This document shows positions 28,411-39,986 of a DNA stretch of 64,000 nt, in pieces. A program made the position numbers and the translations under genes. The notes beneath the pieces were generated by a model. The model had not been told where the DNA came from. It made no database searches and saw only the letters and a program-made list of their open reading frames with translations. The stretch is from Altererythrobacter ishigakiensis (GTDB lineage Bacteria; Pseudomonadota; Alphaproteobacteria; Sphingomonadales; Sphingomonadaceae), in assembly GCF_001663155.1 (NCBI RefSeq), contig NZ_CP015963.1:1512001-1576000 (forward strand). The letters run 5' to 3'. Positions within the stretch are counted from its first letter, which is position 1. Each line of letters starts with the position of its first letter.

Positions 28411-29217
28411 ATGACAAGAGAGACGCGCGTGAATCTTAAGCCTGTACTTGCCGCCACTGTCGCTGGCGCCACTTTGCTGACCGCAGCCTGCGCCGGATCT
28501 GGTGGGTCGACCAACGAAGACGTCGCCTATGTCGCGCGCGATGTGGAAACGCTTTATTCCGAAGCGAAGTCGCGGCTCGACAGCGGGAACACCCGGCTCG
28601 CAGCGGCGCTGTTTGACGAGACTGAACGGCAGCACCCCTATTCCCCATGGGCACGCCGCGCGCAGTTGATGAGTGCGTTCAGCTATTACGTGGCGCAGGA
28701 CTACAACGCGGCGATCTCGAGCGCGCAGCGATTCCTTTCGATCCACCCGGGCAACAAGGATGCGCCATACGCCTATTATCTCATCGCGCTGAGCTATTAC
28801 GAGCAGATCAGTGACGTGTCGCGCGACCAGTCAATCACGGAACAGGCGCGGGTTGCGCTGCGCGAAGTGGACCGCCGTTTCCCGACCAGCGAGTACGCCG
28901 CCGATGCCCGGCTGAAGCTGGATCTGGTGAATGACCACCTTGCCGGCAAGGATATGGCGATTGGCCGCCATTACCAGCGCAACGGGCAATGGCTCGCAGC
29001 GACTCTTCGGTTTCAGAATGTGGTCGACGATTTCGAAACAACAAGCCACGTTCCTGAAGCGCTCTATCGTCTGACAGAGAGCAGTCTGGCGTTAGGCGTG
29101 CCGAGCGAAGCTGTGAAATATGCCGCGGTGCTGGGCGCGAACTATCCAGGTAACGAATGGTACGAAAAGGCCTACGACCTAGTGCAAAAGCATGCGCCGA
29201 GCGTCTCTGCCAGCTAA
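28411..29217 (+). CDS. bamD: Outer membrane protein assembly factor BamD
   Basis: Lipoprotein component of the BAM complex that inserts beta-barrel proteins into the outer membrane. The 268-residue form has a signal peptide with lipobox LTAAC (lipidated Cys27) and then five tetratricopeptide-like repeats. Family stretches include YVARDVETLYSEAKSRLDSG, QHPYSPWARRAQLMSAFSYY and YYLIALSYYEQISDVSRDQ. Start is ambiguous between the ATG at 28411 and the GTG at 28429; the latter gives a neater signal peptide and has AAGAGAG upstream. In many alphaproteobacteria bamD neighbours recN and ligA, as it nearly does here. Confidence 0.93.
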   Translation: MTRETRVNLKPVLAATVAGATLLTAACAGSGGSTNEDVAYVARDVETLYSEAKSRLDSGNTRLAAALFDETERQHPYSPWARRAQLMSAFSYYVAQDYNAAISSAQRFLSIHPGNKDAPYAYYLIALSYYEQISDVSRDQSITEQARVALREVDRRFPTSEYAADARLKLDLVNDHLAGKDMAIGRHYQRNGQWLAATLRFQNVVDDFETTSHVPEALYRLTESSLALGVPSEAVKYAAVLGANYPGNEWYEKAYDLVQKHAPSVSAS

Positions 29218-29463
29218 ATTCCCAATCGAATTGCAAAATTCGACCAGAACCGGCTGATTTTCGGAAACCCTTTTCGCTGTCCTGCATTTATTGGATGCGG
29301 GCCGGGCCCCTCTGGCAAGATCACCCAATTGGTCTTGTGATGTCGGACCGCATCGGATTGCCGGTGCAGCGCGATTGGGCCCCTTTGACCCTCCCTTTCC
29401 GCCCAATGCCTGACCGGCAGTCCGATCCCCCTCGAACGAAATTTCGACAGAGCGAGATTAGAC

Positions 29464-30684
29464 ATGGTTTCCCAGATTGCGCCGATGTTGCGCGAATTCA
29501 TGCAGAAGGAGAGCGCCGGCGGTATCACGCTGATTTTCGCCGCTTTCGCTGCGCTGATTGTTGCCAATAGCCCGCTGCTCGGCGCCTATCGAGCATGGCT
29601 GGACATTCCGATCGTGGCCGGATTTGGTGGATTCGTGATCGACAAGCCCCTGCTGCTGTGGGTCAATGACGGTTTGATGGCAGTGTTCTTCTTCCTCATC
29701 GGCTTGGAAGTGAAACGCGAAGTTCTGGACGGCCAGTTGTCCAGCTGGGATAAGGCTTCGCTGCCTTTGGTTGCGGCGATCGGGGGTATGGCGATCCCGG
29801 CTATTGTCTACCTTGCCATCAATTCCGGAACGCCGGAAAACACCGCCGGCTGGGCGATTCCGGCGGCCACCGACATTGCCTTTGCGCTAGGAATCCTGGC
29901 ACTGCTAGGTCCGCGGGTGCCGGTGGCATTGAAAGCATTGCTGCTCGCGATTGCAGTGATCGACGATATCGGCGCGATCACCATCATCGCGCTGTTCTAT
30001 ACCGGAGAGATCGACACGACCTATCTGATGATGGGCGGTGTCGTGTTCCTGTTGATGCTGGCTATCGGCCGCATGCGCGTGGCATCAGCCATCCCATATG
30101 TGCTGCTCGCCATTTTGATGTGGGCGTTTATCCTGAAATCTGGCGTCCATGCGACACTGGCTGGCGTAGCGGCAGCGCTCACCGTGCCAATGGTTGCACG
30201 CAATGGTGAGCGTCCTCTAGAGCATATGGAGCATGCCCTGCATCCTTGGGCGGCATTTTTGGTAATCCCTATCTTCGGCTTTGCCAATGCCGGCGTCACT
30301 TTGCTCGCTCTTGACCCGATGGACGCGCTCGCACCACTTCCCTTAGGGATCGCACTGGGTCTGTTGATTGGCAAGCAAGTGGGTATTCTTGGCTTTGCGT
30401 GGCTAGCGGTGAAAACCAGGATCGCAAGCCTCCCGCAGGGCGTGAGCTGGCGCCAGATTCATGGTCTCTCGCTGTTCGCGGCGATTGGTTTTACCATGAG
30501 CCTGTTTATCGGGAACCTTGCCTTCGTAAGCGCTGAGCAAGTTGATGCGGTGAAACTGGGCGTGCTCTCCGGATCGACCATCGCAGCGATCACAGGATTT
30601 TTCCTATTGCGGTCAGCTCTGCCCACGGCTGAGGAGGCGCAGGCTATGACGGATCCGGAAGCGAAAGCCGTACCCGCCGAATAA
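29464..30684 (+). CDS. nhaA: Na+/H+ antiporter NhaA
   Basis: Inner-membrane antiporter exporting Na+ in exchange for protons, important for salt and pH balance. The 406-residue protein is hydrophobic with about 12 segments. Seen: FFFLIGLEVKREVLDGQL near the first ion-funnel part, AIPAATDIAFALGILALLG, and the transport aspartates in AVIDDIGAI (Asp167 and Asp168). Late GFTMSLFIGNLAF is also typical. Inserted between bamD and recN, with a 246-bp upstream gap in which I see no gene. Confidence 0.97.
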   Translation: MVSQIAPMLREFMQKESAGGITLIFAAFAALIVANSPLLGAYRAWLDIPIVAGFGGFVIDKPLLLWVNDGLMAVFFFLIGLEVKREVLDGQLSSWDKASLPLVAAIGGMAIPAIVYLAINSGTPENTAGWAIPAATDIAFALGILALLGPRVPVALKALLLAIAVIDDIGAITIIALFYTGEIDTTYLMMGGVVFLLMLAIGRMRVASAIPYVLLAILMWAFILKSGVHATLAGVAAALTVPMVARNGERPLEHMEHALHPWAAFLVIPIFGFANAGVTLLALDPMDALAPLPLGIALGLLIGKQVGILGFAWLAVKTRIASLPQGVSWRQIHGLSLFAAIGFTMSLFIGNLAFVSAEQVDAVKLGVLSGSTIAAITGFFLLRSALPTAEEAQAMTDPEAKAVPAE

Positions 30685-30718
30685 CTAGCATCTGCGGCTT
30701 GGAGAAAAATCCACAAGA

Positions 30719-30751
30719 GGGGCGCGTTGCAAGCGGTGACGTGCCCCTTTT
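30719..30751 (+). terminator. Probable terminator after nhaA
   Basis: An imperfect hairpin (GGGGCGCG at 30719-30726 with CGTGCCCC at 30740-30747, about 13-base loop) is followed by four T residues (30748-30751), 35 bases after the nhaA stop and 22 bases before recN. The T run is short, so termination may be partial. Confidence 0.5.
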
Positions 30752-30772
30752 GCTGCGCTAACACGTGCGGCG

Positions 30773-32437
30773 ATGCTAACCCGCCTTTGGATCAGGAATA
30801 TCGTTCTTATTGAAGCGCTCGATCTGGATTTCGGGCGCGGGCTCGGCGTGCTCACAGGCGAGACCGGCGCGGGTAAATCGATCCTGCTTGATGCGTTGGG
30901 CCTGGTACTGGGGGATCGCGCAGATAGCGGCCTGGTGCGCGCAGGTACAGACAAAGCCAGCGCCACGGCCAGCTTTGAATTCGCCAAATTGCCCGCAGCG
31001 ATCTCAGAAACGCTCGACGATGCCGATATAGATATCGAGCCGGGCGAACCGCTGATTATTCGGAGACAATTGAAAGCCGACGGCGGCTCGAAGGCCTTTA
31101 TCAATGATCAGCCTGTCGGTGTAGCGCTGTTGCGCGAGATCGCAGGGACACTGGTGGAGCTGCACGGGCAGCATGATGATCGCGGGCTGGTTAATCCTCG
31201 CGGGCATAGGGCCCTGCTTGATCGCTATGCCGGAGCCGACGTGGAAGGGCTTGCAAATGCCTGGCGCGAATGGCGCGCGGCGGAAGAGAGACTGGAGGCT
31301 GCGCGCAGCGAAGTCGAGCAGGCGAAGTTGGATCAGGATTTGCTGATCGCGCATCTGGCCGAGCTGACATCGCTCGAGCCACAAGCGGGCGAAGAAGTGC
31401 GGCTGGCGGAGGCGCGGGCGACGATGCAGAAAGGCGAAAAGCTCTCCGGTGAATTGGAAGAGCTACGGCATATCTGGGAAGGTTCGGAATCGCCATTGGC
31501 ATCGTTGCGCGTGGCGGCACGCAAGCTCGACCGGATTGGCGGAGAACACCCCTTGCTGGCCGAAGCCTTGGCCGCGCTTGATCGGGCGGTCATCGAAGCG
31601 GGCGAGGCTGAAGACAAACTGGCTGCGGCAGCTGAGGCACTGGTTCACGATCCGGCGGCGCTCGACGAAGCTGAAACGCGGCTGTTTGATCTGCGTGCGC
31701 TTGCCCGCAAGCACCGCTGCGAGGTCGATGAATTGCCTGCCAAGATGCGCGAGATGCGCCGGGCGCTTGATGCCATAGAAGGAGGTGAGGCAGAGCTGGA
31801 TGCGCTGGAAGATGCCGCGCATAAAGCAGGTGAGGCCTACGCGAAGAAAGCTGAGAGCGTGCACAAGGCGCGACTGGCGGCGGCGAAGAAGCTCGACAAG
31901 GCGGTGGCGGCGGAGCTCGCACCCCTGAAGCTCGACGCCGCTCGCTTCCTAACGGCGGTGGGCAAATTGCCGGAAGAGAAATGGGGTGCGGGCGGGATCG
32001 ACAGCGTCGAATTCCTGATCGCGACCAATCCGGGGGCGGACTTCGCGCCGTTGAACAAGATCGCGTCCGGTGGTGAGCTATCTCGCTTCATCCTGGCTTT
32101 GAAAGTTGCGCTGGCAGAGCAGGGCGGGGCCGCGACGGTAATCTTCGACGAGATCGATCGCGGAGTTGGCGGTGCGGTGGCCAGTGCGATTGGGGAGCGG
32201 CTGGCGCGGTTGGCGGACGGTGGGCAACTGCTTGCGGTAACGCACAGCCCGCAAGTCGCGGCGCGTGGGGGCACGCATTACCTGATCGCGAAGTCTTCCA
32301 GCGGCACAGTCACCAAGACGAGCGTTGCGTTGCTTGATGAGGCTGGTCGACAGGAAGAAATCGCGCGGATGCTCAGCGGGGCGGAAGTTACGCCCGAAGC
32401 GCGCGCGCAGGCGGATCGCTTGCTTGAGGGGGTTTAG
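30773..32437 (+). CDS. recN: DNA repair protein RecN
   Basis: SMC-like ATPase acting in double-strand break repair. It has 554 residues with a P-loop GETGAGKS (29-36), a Q-loop region VELHGQHDD, a long central coiled coil rich in Ala, Glu and Arg (about 150-350), the ABC signature ASGGELSRF, Walker B TVIFDEIDRGVGG, and the late VTHSPQVAARG switch His. The ATG start at 30773 opens with LTRLWIRNIVLIE, which matches the family. The stop overlaps the DUF2165 gene stop on the other strand by four bases. Confidence 0.97.
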   Translation: MLTRLWIRNIVLIEALDLDFGRGLGVLTGETGAGKSILLDALGLVLGDRADSGLVRAGTDKASATASFEFAKLPAAISETLDDADIDIEPGEPLIIRRQLKADGGSKAFINDQPVGVALLREIAGTLVELHGQHDDRGLVNPRGHRALLDRYAGADVEGLANAWREWRAAEERLEAARSEVEQAKLDQDLLIAHLAELTSLEPQAGEEVRLAEARATMQKGEKLSGELEELRHIWEGSESPLASLRVAARKLDRIGGEHPLLAEALAALDRAVIEAGEAEDKLAAAAEALVHDPAALDEAETRLFDLRALARKHRCEVDELPAKMREMRRALDAIEGGEAELDALEDAAHKAGEAYAKKAESVHKARLAAAKKLDKAVAAELAPLKLDAARFLTAVGKLPEEKWGAGGIDSVEFLIATNPGADFAPLNKIASGGELSRFILALKVALAEQGGAATVIFDEIDRGVGGAVASAIGERLARLADGGQLLAVTHSPQVAARGGTHYLIAKSSSGTVTKTSVALLDEAGRQEEIARMLSGAEVTPEARAQADRLLEGV

Positions 32438-32919
32438 CCTTCCTTCTGCCCTAGGTATATCAGCACCATCATCGCCATTCCGCCGTAGACCCACGAACCA
32501 TCAAACGGTCCTTGCCCTAGCGGCATCTGCCACAGTTGATATCCAGCTATGGCTACACCCTGAAACAGGCCCCACCAGACAACAACGGCGCTGCCCATAG
32601 CGATTTTTGCCCATTTTTTGCCGGCTTCGAACTCGACGGGTGTTGCGCCGCGCAGGCTCCACAGTTTCCAAGCGCCGAACAACCCGCCCAGGCCCGCCAC
32701 GAATTCCAACGAGAAGACCAGTATCATGCCGACGATGATCAGGGCCGTCGGTGGCACCGGCAGCAACGTAACCGGATATGCTTCCTGATCGACGTGGCTG
32801 GTTGTGTAGACAAAGAATTCGAACGCTTGCGGATAGTTCGCGATGTTGTGCAGCACATACAGTAGCGCCATCAGTCCTACGCAAGCAGTCACAGCGGCTT
32901 TCAAATAGCGGTCGACCAT
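32434..32919 (-). CDS. DUF2165 family small membrane protein
   Basis: A 161-residue integral membrane protein with four predicted membrane segments (about 5-25, 55-85, 105-130 and 140-158), fitting DUF2165. Family-like stretches are LYVLHNIANYPQAFEFF with the short VYTTSHVD loop, and GLGGLFGAWKLW. Function unknown. The frame extends to 32991, but GGGGGAGAG lies just before the ATG at 32919, giving the normal family length. Convergent with recN, divergent from ligA. Confidence 0.82.
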   Translation of the reverse strand: MVDRYLKAAVTACVGLMALLYVLHNIANYPQAFEFFVYTTSHVDQEAYPVTLLPVPPTALIIVGMILVFSLEFVAGLGGLFGAWKLWSLRGATPVEFEAGKKWAKIAMGSAVVVWWGLFQGVAIAGYQLWQMPLGQGPFDGSWVYGGMAMMVLIYLGQKEG

Positions 32920-32986
32920 CGGTTTCTCTCCCCCAAAAGAGATGTGCGACCCGATGTTGCGGGGCTTTCCCCCGCGAATATGGTGA

Positions 32987-35228
<2,242 letters not shown>

Positions 35229-35232
<4 letters not shown>

Positions 35233-35732
35233 GCCTTCTCACCGAACTGCACCCGCAAGCGGCGCGAATTGCGGCACAACTGCGGGCGCGAGGGGAAAAG
35301 ATTGCAATCGCTGATGGTGCAACCGGCGGCCTGATCGCGGCCAGCCTTCTCACAATACCGGGCGCGCTCGATTTCTTCGTCGGGGGCGGGGTGGTCTATT
35401 CGCTGCGGGCGCGTGAGATACTATTTGACCAGCCCCGTGACGCATACAAAGGCATGCGTGGCGCCAGCGAGGATTATGCGCTGTTACAGGCGCGCTCAAT
35501 CCGAGATAATTTTCAGGCCGAATGGGGTATAGCGGAGAGCGGATCAGTTGGCGGCTCATCTCACCCCACTGGCGCGCCTGCCGGACAAAGCGTTGCAGCC
35601 ATCGCGGGACCTGACGGCTTCCTGTTCTCCAAACTGACGCAAACGGGCAGCGATGATCGAATTGCCAATATGGAGGCATTCACGCGGGCGGCACTAAGTG
35701 CGCTTGAGGAGGCCCTTGGCAGCAAGTCCTAG
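35229..35732 (+). CDS. CinA C-terminal domain protein (NMN amidohydrolase-like)
   Basis: A 167-residue stand-alone version of the CinA C-terminal domain, whose characterised members deamidate nicotinamide mononucleotide (PncC). Seen: the start region ARGEKIAIADGATGGLIAASLLTIPGAL matches the conserved 'AES.TGGL.a..lt..pG.S' pattern, with ADGATGG in place of the usual AESCTGG, and later ESGSVGGSSHPTGAPAGQS matches the glycine-rich GPgGg region only loosely. The altered Ser region makes activity uncertain. Starts with TTG at 35229 inside the preceding gene's stop, so translational coupling with ligA and the small gene is likely. Confidence 0.75.
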
Positions 35733-35742
35733 CCAAGTCGCT

Positions 35743-36414
35743 CTAGTCATTGGGCATAAGATAGATTTCGCGCACTGCGCTTGTTTCTGGCTGATCAAGC
35801 GCAAACATAACCGCGCCGGCGATATCACTTGGCTGAAGCTTGGTAGGCTTGGGCTCATCGAAGAAGGGCGTGTCGACCATCCCGGGTGCGATTACCGTGC
35901 ATCTGCCACCCCAATCGCGCATTTCCTCGGCAAGGTTTTCCGCAAAGCCGTGCACAAACCATTTACTGGCGCTGTATACAGAGCCCTTGAAATAGTCGCG
36001 CCCAGCCTTCGATCCGGTAACTATGAAGTGGCCTTTTGTCGATTTCAAATGAGGAATGCTTTCGTGAGCGGTGTAAAGGACCGACATCACATTCAGTTCG
36101 ATCATTTCACGCCATTCGTCCGGATCGCCTTTCTCTACACCAGGCTTGTCGATGCCCCGTCCGGCGTTGGCGAATACCGCATTCATTTCGCCGAAATGTG
36201 AAACTCCTTCTTCGATCGCCGCACGTAAAGCAGCACGGTCTGTTACATCGCAAGGTAAGGCCAGAGCCGTATCGCCGATCTCCTGCGCCAGCGCGTCAAG
36301 CTTGTCCTTTGAGCGGGCAAGCAGAACAACTCTCCAACCTGCGACTGAAGCTGCGCGCGCGGTCGCTTCATCGATGCCGGTGGAAGCGCCGGTGATGAGA
36401 ATGGTCTTGGTCAT
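35743..36414 (-). CDS. SDR family oxidoreductase with altered glycine motif
   Basis: Classical short-chain dehydrogenase of 223 residues. Start MTKTILITGASTGID, where the third glycine of the usual TGxxxGxG is Asp (GASTGID). It keeps NAG (FANAGRG), a Ser in VTGSKAG, and YSASK for catalysis; the substrate is unknown. GGAG is six bases before the ATG at 36414, so the longer ATG at 36426 is not used. Convergent with the cinA-like gene. Confidence 0.85.
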   Translation of the reverse strand: MTKTILITGASTGIDEATARAASVAGWRVVLLARSKDKLDALAQEIGDTALALPCDVTDRAALRAAIEEGVSHFGEMNAVFANAGRGIDKPGVEKGDPDEWREMIELNVMSVLYTAHESIPHLKSTKGHFIVTGSKAGRDYFKGSVYSASKWFVHGFAENLAEEMRDWGGRCTVIAPGMVDTPFFDEPKPTKLQPSDIAGAVMFALDQPETSAVREIYLMPND

Positions 36415-36672
36415 TGTCGGCTCCATTGCATTGTTTGCCGCTTAATAAAGCGCCGGTGACCGCAGTCCCAGTTCTAACATGCGTCGCCGTGTTGGTTAGG
36501 AGGTTCGCAAAACTGCGGGCTGAAGTGCTGCAGGCGGACGTTGCATCATGGCTGCCTTGCCGGCGGGTTAAATGGTGATCCATGTCTGCCGAGAATGAGG
36601 TTTGCCAGGCACTTTCCCATGAGTAAGTAGTTTGCTTAGCAGTAACTCGAAAATGTGAATCGGGAGAGTATC

Positions 36673-39294
36673 TTGGCGGGCAAATTTTTCGGAGCAATTG
36701 CAACAGGGGCAGCGATTTTTGCCGCATGGGCGCTCCCCGTTCATGCGCAGTCTTTTATCGAAACGCAGACCAATCCCGACATACCTACACTTACTGAAAC
36801 GGTGGGACACGCGCCGGGTACCCGGATCACATCCCCGAGTGAAATGCTGGCCTATCTCAGCGCGTTGGCTCAAGCTGCTCCAGACCGCGCAAAGTTGGTG
36901 CAGTATGCGACGAGTTGGGAAGGGCGTCCGCTGCATTATCTGGTGCTTACTGCGCCGGAAAACATGGCGCGCATCGAAGCGATTAAGGCAGATCTGGCCA
37001 ATGTCGCCGCGGGTCGGGCAAGTAACGGCGACGCCTTGCCTGTCACGTGGCTTGCCTTTGGTGTGCATGGCAACGAAGTTACTTCCACCGATGCCGCGCT
37101 GATGATGGCTTATCATTTGCTTGCGAGCGAAGGTGATGCGAGAGTGGACCAGATCATGCGCGATAGCGTGGTCATCATTGATCCTTCGCAAAACCCCGAT
37201 GGCCGCGCGCGCTTCGTTCACAATTTTCGCGCGGCGCTGGGCCTTGTGCCGTTCGGCGATCGACAGGCTGCTGAGCATGACGAACCTTGGCCCAGTGGTC
37301 GCTTCAATCACTATCTGTTCGATCTTAACCGTGACTGGTTCACATTGAGCCAGCCCGAGACACGCGGGAAAGTCGCGGCGATCCGTGAATGGTCCCCTGT
37401 GGTCGTCAAAGACATCCACGAGATGGATGGTGACGACACCTATTTCTTCAGTCCTGCGGCAGATCCGGTGAACCCGAACCTGACGCCCGCGCAGATCCGT
37501 CTCTATGAATTGATTGGCCGCAATAACGCGGCCTGGTTTGACCGGATCGGCGAACCCTACTTCACCCGAGAGGTCTATGATCTGTTCTATCCCGGCTATG
37601 GCGATACCTGGAACGCACATCAGGGTGCGATTGGCAGTACTTATGAGCAAGGCTCACCGCGCGGCCTGGTCTGGGAGCGACGCGATGGTACCGAGCTGAC
37701 ATATGCAGCCGGTGTGCGAAATCACTTCGTTGCCAGCCTATCCACCGCCGAAGCGGTTGCGCAAAACGCTGATCGTTTCATGAGCGATTATGCGGCCTAC
37801 CGATCGGAAAATGCGAATGGTGCGGCTGGACGTGGCAGCTATGTCATTGATCTTGGCAAACGGCGCTGGAATGCGGAGGCGCTGGGACGCCGTTTGGCCG
37901 CACAAGGCATCACTGTGCTTCGCCGCGACGGCGCTGCGACGGTGTGCGGGAAGAACTATCCCAATGGCTATCTGGCTGTTCCGCGGGCGCAACCTGCGGC
38001 TCGACTGGTGCGCAGCCTGCTTGACGCCCACACGCCGTTGCCGCGCGAGTTTGTGATCGAGCAAGAACGTCGCAGGAGCGAAGATCTTCCGCATGAACTC
38101 TACGACGTCACGGCATGGTCGGTGGGCATGATGTCGGGTACGGAAGTTGCGCTTTGTGGATCCGCGGTCGGCGGTGCACCGCTTTCTGCGATCTCTCCGA
38201 TTAATCCTGTGGCGGAAGGTAGCGGCGATTTTGGCGTCGCGGTCCCCTGGACCGATAGTGGACAGGCCCGGCTGGTCGCGCTGGCTTTGCGCGAAGGAAT
38301 TTCCGGTCGGGCCACCGATGAGGCTTTCAGCAAGGGCTCGCGGACGTTCCCCCGCGGCACCGTTGTTTTTAGTAATGCAGCCAATGGCGCCGACAAGATG
38401 GCGCGCCTCGCCGAATTGGCGAGCGAAATCGGAGCGCACACCGTGTCGCTTCAATCGAGCTGGGTCGACGACGGGCCCAACTTTGGCAGCAGTGCTTTTG
38501 TGACACTGGAGATCCCCAAAGTTGCGATGGCGTGGGATGATGGCGTTTCGCCGCTGAGTGCAGGCGCGCTGCGATATGTCCTGGAGCAACGCTTGGGCGT
38601 GCCGGTCACACCGATACGAACCGCGCGGTTGATCGGCGCTGACTTGTCAGAATACGATGTCTTGTTGATCCCGGATGGTGCGCCTGCCGGCGTGCTGGGC
38701 AGCAGCGGAGCGAGCAATGTCCGCGAGTTCGCGCGTGAGGGCGGTGTGGTTATCGCGATTGGCGACAGCCTTGATATGCTGGCGAGCGGAGACAACCCGA
38801 TGCTGGCGGTCAAGCGTGAAGCCGCGTTGGGTCTTAAGCCTGGTGAGGATGAGGATGATGGCCCTCTGGCAGAAGCTCAGGAGATCACCTCCGAAGCTGA
38901 GTATCGCAAAGCGATCCAAGACGAAAACGCGCTTCCTGACATGCTTCCCGGCGCGCTCGTCAACACAGTTGCGGATCGGGAGAACTTCCTCTCAGCCGGT
39001 TATGATGATGGCGCGATTGTGAACGCCACTGGTTCGCGAATTTTCACCCCGCTAGATCGCGCAGACGGTATCAATGTGCTGCGCTTTGCTGCCGCCGATG
39101 ATCTGGTGGCAAGCGGTTATGTGTGGGACGAAAACCGCCGGCAGATGGCGTTCAAGCCCTATCTGATGGCGCAACGCAAAGGCGACGGCTTGGTTATTGG
39201 ATTCGCGCACGATCCCTCTACTCGTGCTTACCTCGACGGGCTGGACCTGTTGCTTGCCAATGCGGTGATCGTGGCGCCGGCGCGGGTTCGTTAG
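36673..39294 (+). CDS. Secreted M14 family zinc carboxypeptidase
   Basis: Large exported peptidase (873 residues) with a signal peptide ending near HAQS. The M14 zinc site is seen as HGNE (His132 and Glu135) and the third ligand in KDIHEMDGD (His249), with substrate residues around FDLNRDW, and the catalytic Glu zone YEQGSPRGLVWERRDG. The second half (about 400-870) includes a region resembling a glutamine-amidotransferase-like Rossmann fold (YDVLLIPDGAPAG and GGVVIAIGDSLDML). GGGAG lies six bases before the TTG at 36673; GTG at 36655 is the alternative. The C-terminus overlaps the DUF2459 gene stop by four bases. Confidence 0.85.
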   Translation: MAGKFFGAIATGAAIFAAWALPVHAQSFIETQTNPDIPTLTETVGHAPGTRITSPSEMLAYLSALAQAAPDRAKLVQYATSWEGRPLHYLVLTAPENMARIEAIKADLANVAAGRASNGDALPVTWLAFGVHGNEVTSTDAALMMAYHLLASEGDARVDQIMRDSVVIIDPSQNPDGRARFVHNFRAALGLVPFGDRQAAEHDEPWPSGRFNHYLFDLNRDWFTLSQPETRGKVAAIREWSPVVVKDIHEMDGDDTYFFSPAADPVNPNLTPAQIRLYELIGRNNAAWFDRIGEPYFTREVYDLFYPGYGDTWNAHQGAIGSTYEQGSPRGLVWERRDGTELTYAAGVRNHFVASLSTAEAVAQNADRFMSDYAAYRSENANGAAGRGSYVIDLGKRRWNAEALGRRLAAQGITVLRRDGAATVCGKNYPNGYLAVPRAQPAARLVRSLLDAHTPLPREFVIEQERRRSEDLPHELYDVTAWSVGMMSGTEVALCGSAVGGAPLSAISPINPVAEGSGDFGVAVPWTDSGQARLVALALREGISGRATDEAFSKGSRTFPRGTVVFSNAANGADKMARLAELASEIGAHTVSLQSSWVDDGPNFGSSAFVTLEIPKVAMAWDDGVSPLSAGALRYVLEQRLGVPVTPIRTARLIGADLSEYDVLLIPDGAPAGVLGSSGASNVREFAREGGVVIAIGDSLDMLASGDNPMLAVKREAALGLKPGEDEDDGPLAEAQEITSEAEYRKAIQDENALPDMLPGALVNTVADRENFLSAGYDDGAIVNATGSRIFTPLDRADGINVLRFAAADDLVASGYVWDENRRQMAFKPYLMAQRKGDGLVIGFAHDPSTRAYLDGLDLLLANAVIVAPARVR

Positions 39295-39986
39295 TCCGTT
39301 TCAACTTGCGGTATCCACTTCATCACACCCCCGGCCATCGGAGTCCACCAACCGGTTCTGATACCCGCTGCGGCCAGCGTGTCGCTGGTCCATTGATTGC
39401 AAGTCCTGCCCAGGTGATATGTGCCGGGCGCATTGTAGAACACGTCGTAGTCTGAATAGCCTCTATAGCTCTGGCGTTCGGCCTCTGGCAGCACTTCCTT
39501 TTCGATCAGCGCGATCAGCTTTGCGTATTCATCATGGCTGATTGTTAGTGGACGATGGTTGCGGGAGAGCGCCGGTCGCACATAGTGTGAGACGTGCAGC
39601 AGGCCTTCTCCACCGGTCGCAGCATTGATGGCGACTGGCAGCGAGAGGTCTGACCAGGTTGGCGTATTCAGGAAGACCTCGCGCTCCCCCCAACTCACCG
39701 AAACATGAGTGTAGGGGCGGTTAGGTGCGAGCACGTGATCGATCGGAAAGTCTTCGCGCCAGTTCTTTTGCGCTGTGACAGTGGGCACGACAATGGCGGT
39801 ATGCACGCCGTTGGTTTCGATCATGATCTCGATCCCGGTGGCCGGCTCTTGCCAGCCCGCGTTACGCGGAATCGACGAACCGACCCAGGCGGTGAGTGCG
39901 AAGATGACGGCAAACGACGTCAGCGCCGCCAACGGCCACAGCAGCAACCTCTTGGCCCAGATCAGATACGTCGTTTGCGCAACCAC
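39291..39986 (-). CDS. DUF2459 / TIGR02117 family membrane-anchored protein
   Basis: A 231-residue protein with one N-terminal membrane segment (about 12-35), then a periplasmic domain. Family features are IEIMIETNGVHTAIVVP, VSWGEREVFLNTPTW and the C-terminal GRTCNQWTSDTLAAAGI. The last resembles the Cys-containing part of NlpC/P60-like or permuted papain folds, so a hydrolase role is possible but unproven. Last gene of the minus-strand operon, overlapping prmA by 25 bases if the GTG at 39986 is right. Confidence 0.8.
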   Translation of the reverse strand: MVAQTTYLIWAKRLLLWPLAALTSFAVIFALTAWVGSSIPRNAGWQEPATGIEIMIETNGVHTAIVVPTVTAQKNWREDFPIDHVLAPNRPYTHVSVSWGEREVFLNTPTWSDLSLPVAINAATGGEGLLHVSHYVRPALSRNHRPLTISHDEYAKLIALIEKEVLPEAERQSYRGYSDYDVFYNAPGTYHLGRTCNQWTSDTLAAAGIRTGWWTPMAGGVMKWIPQVETD

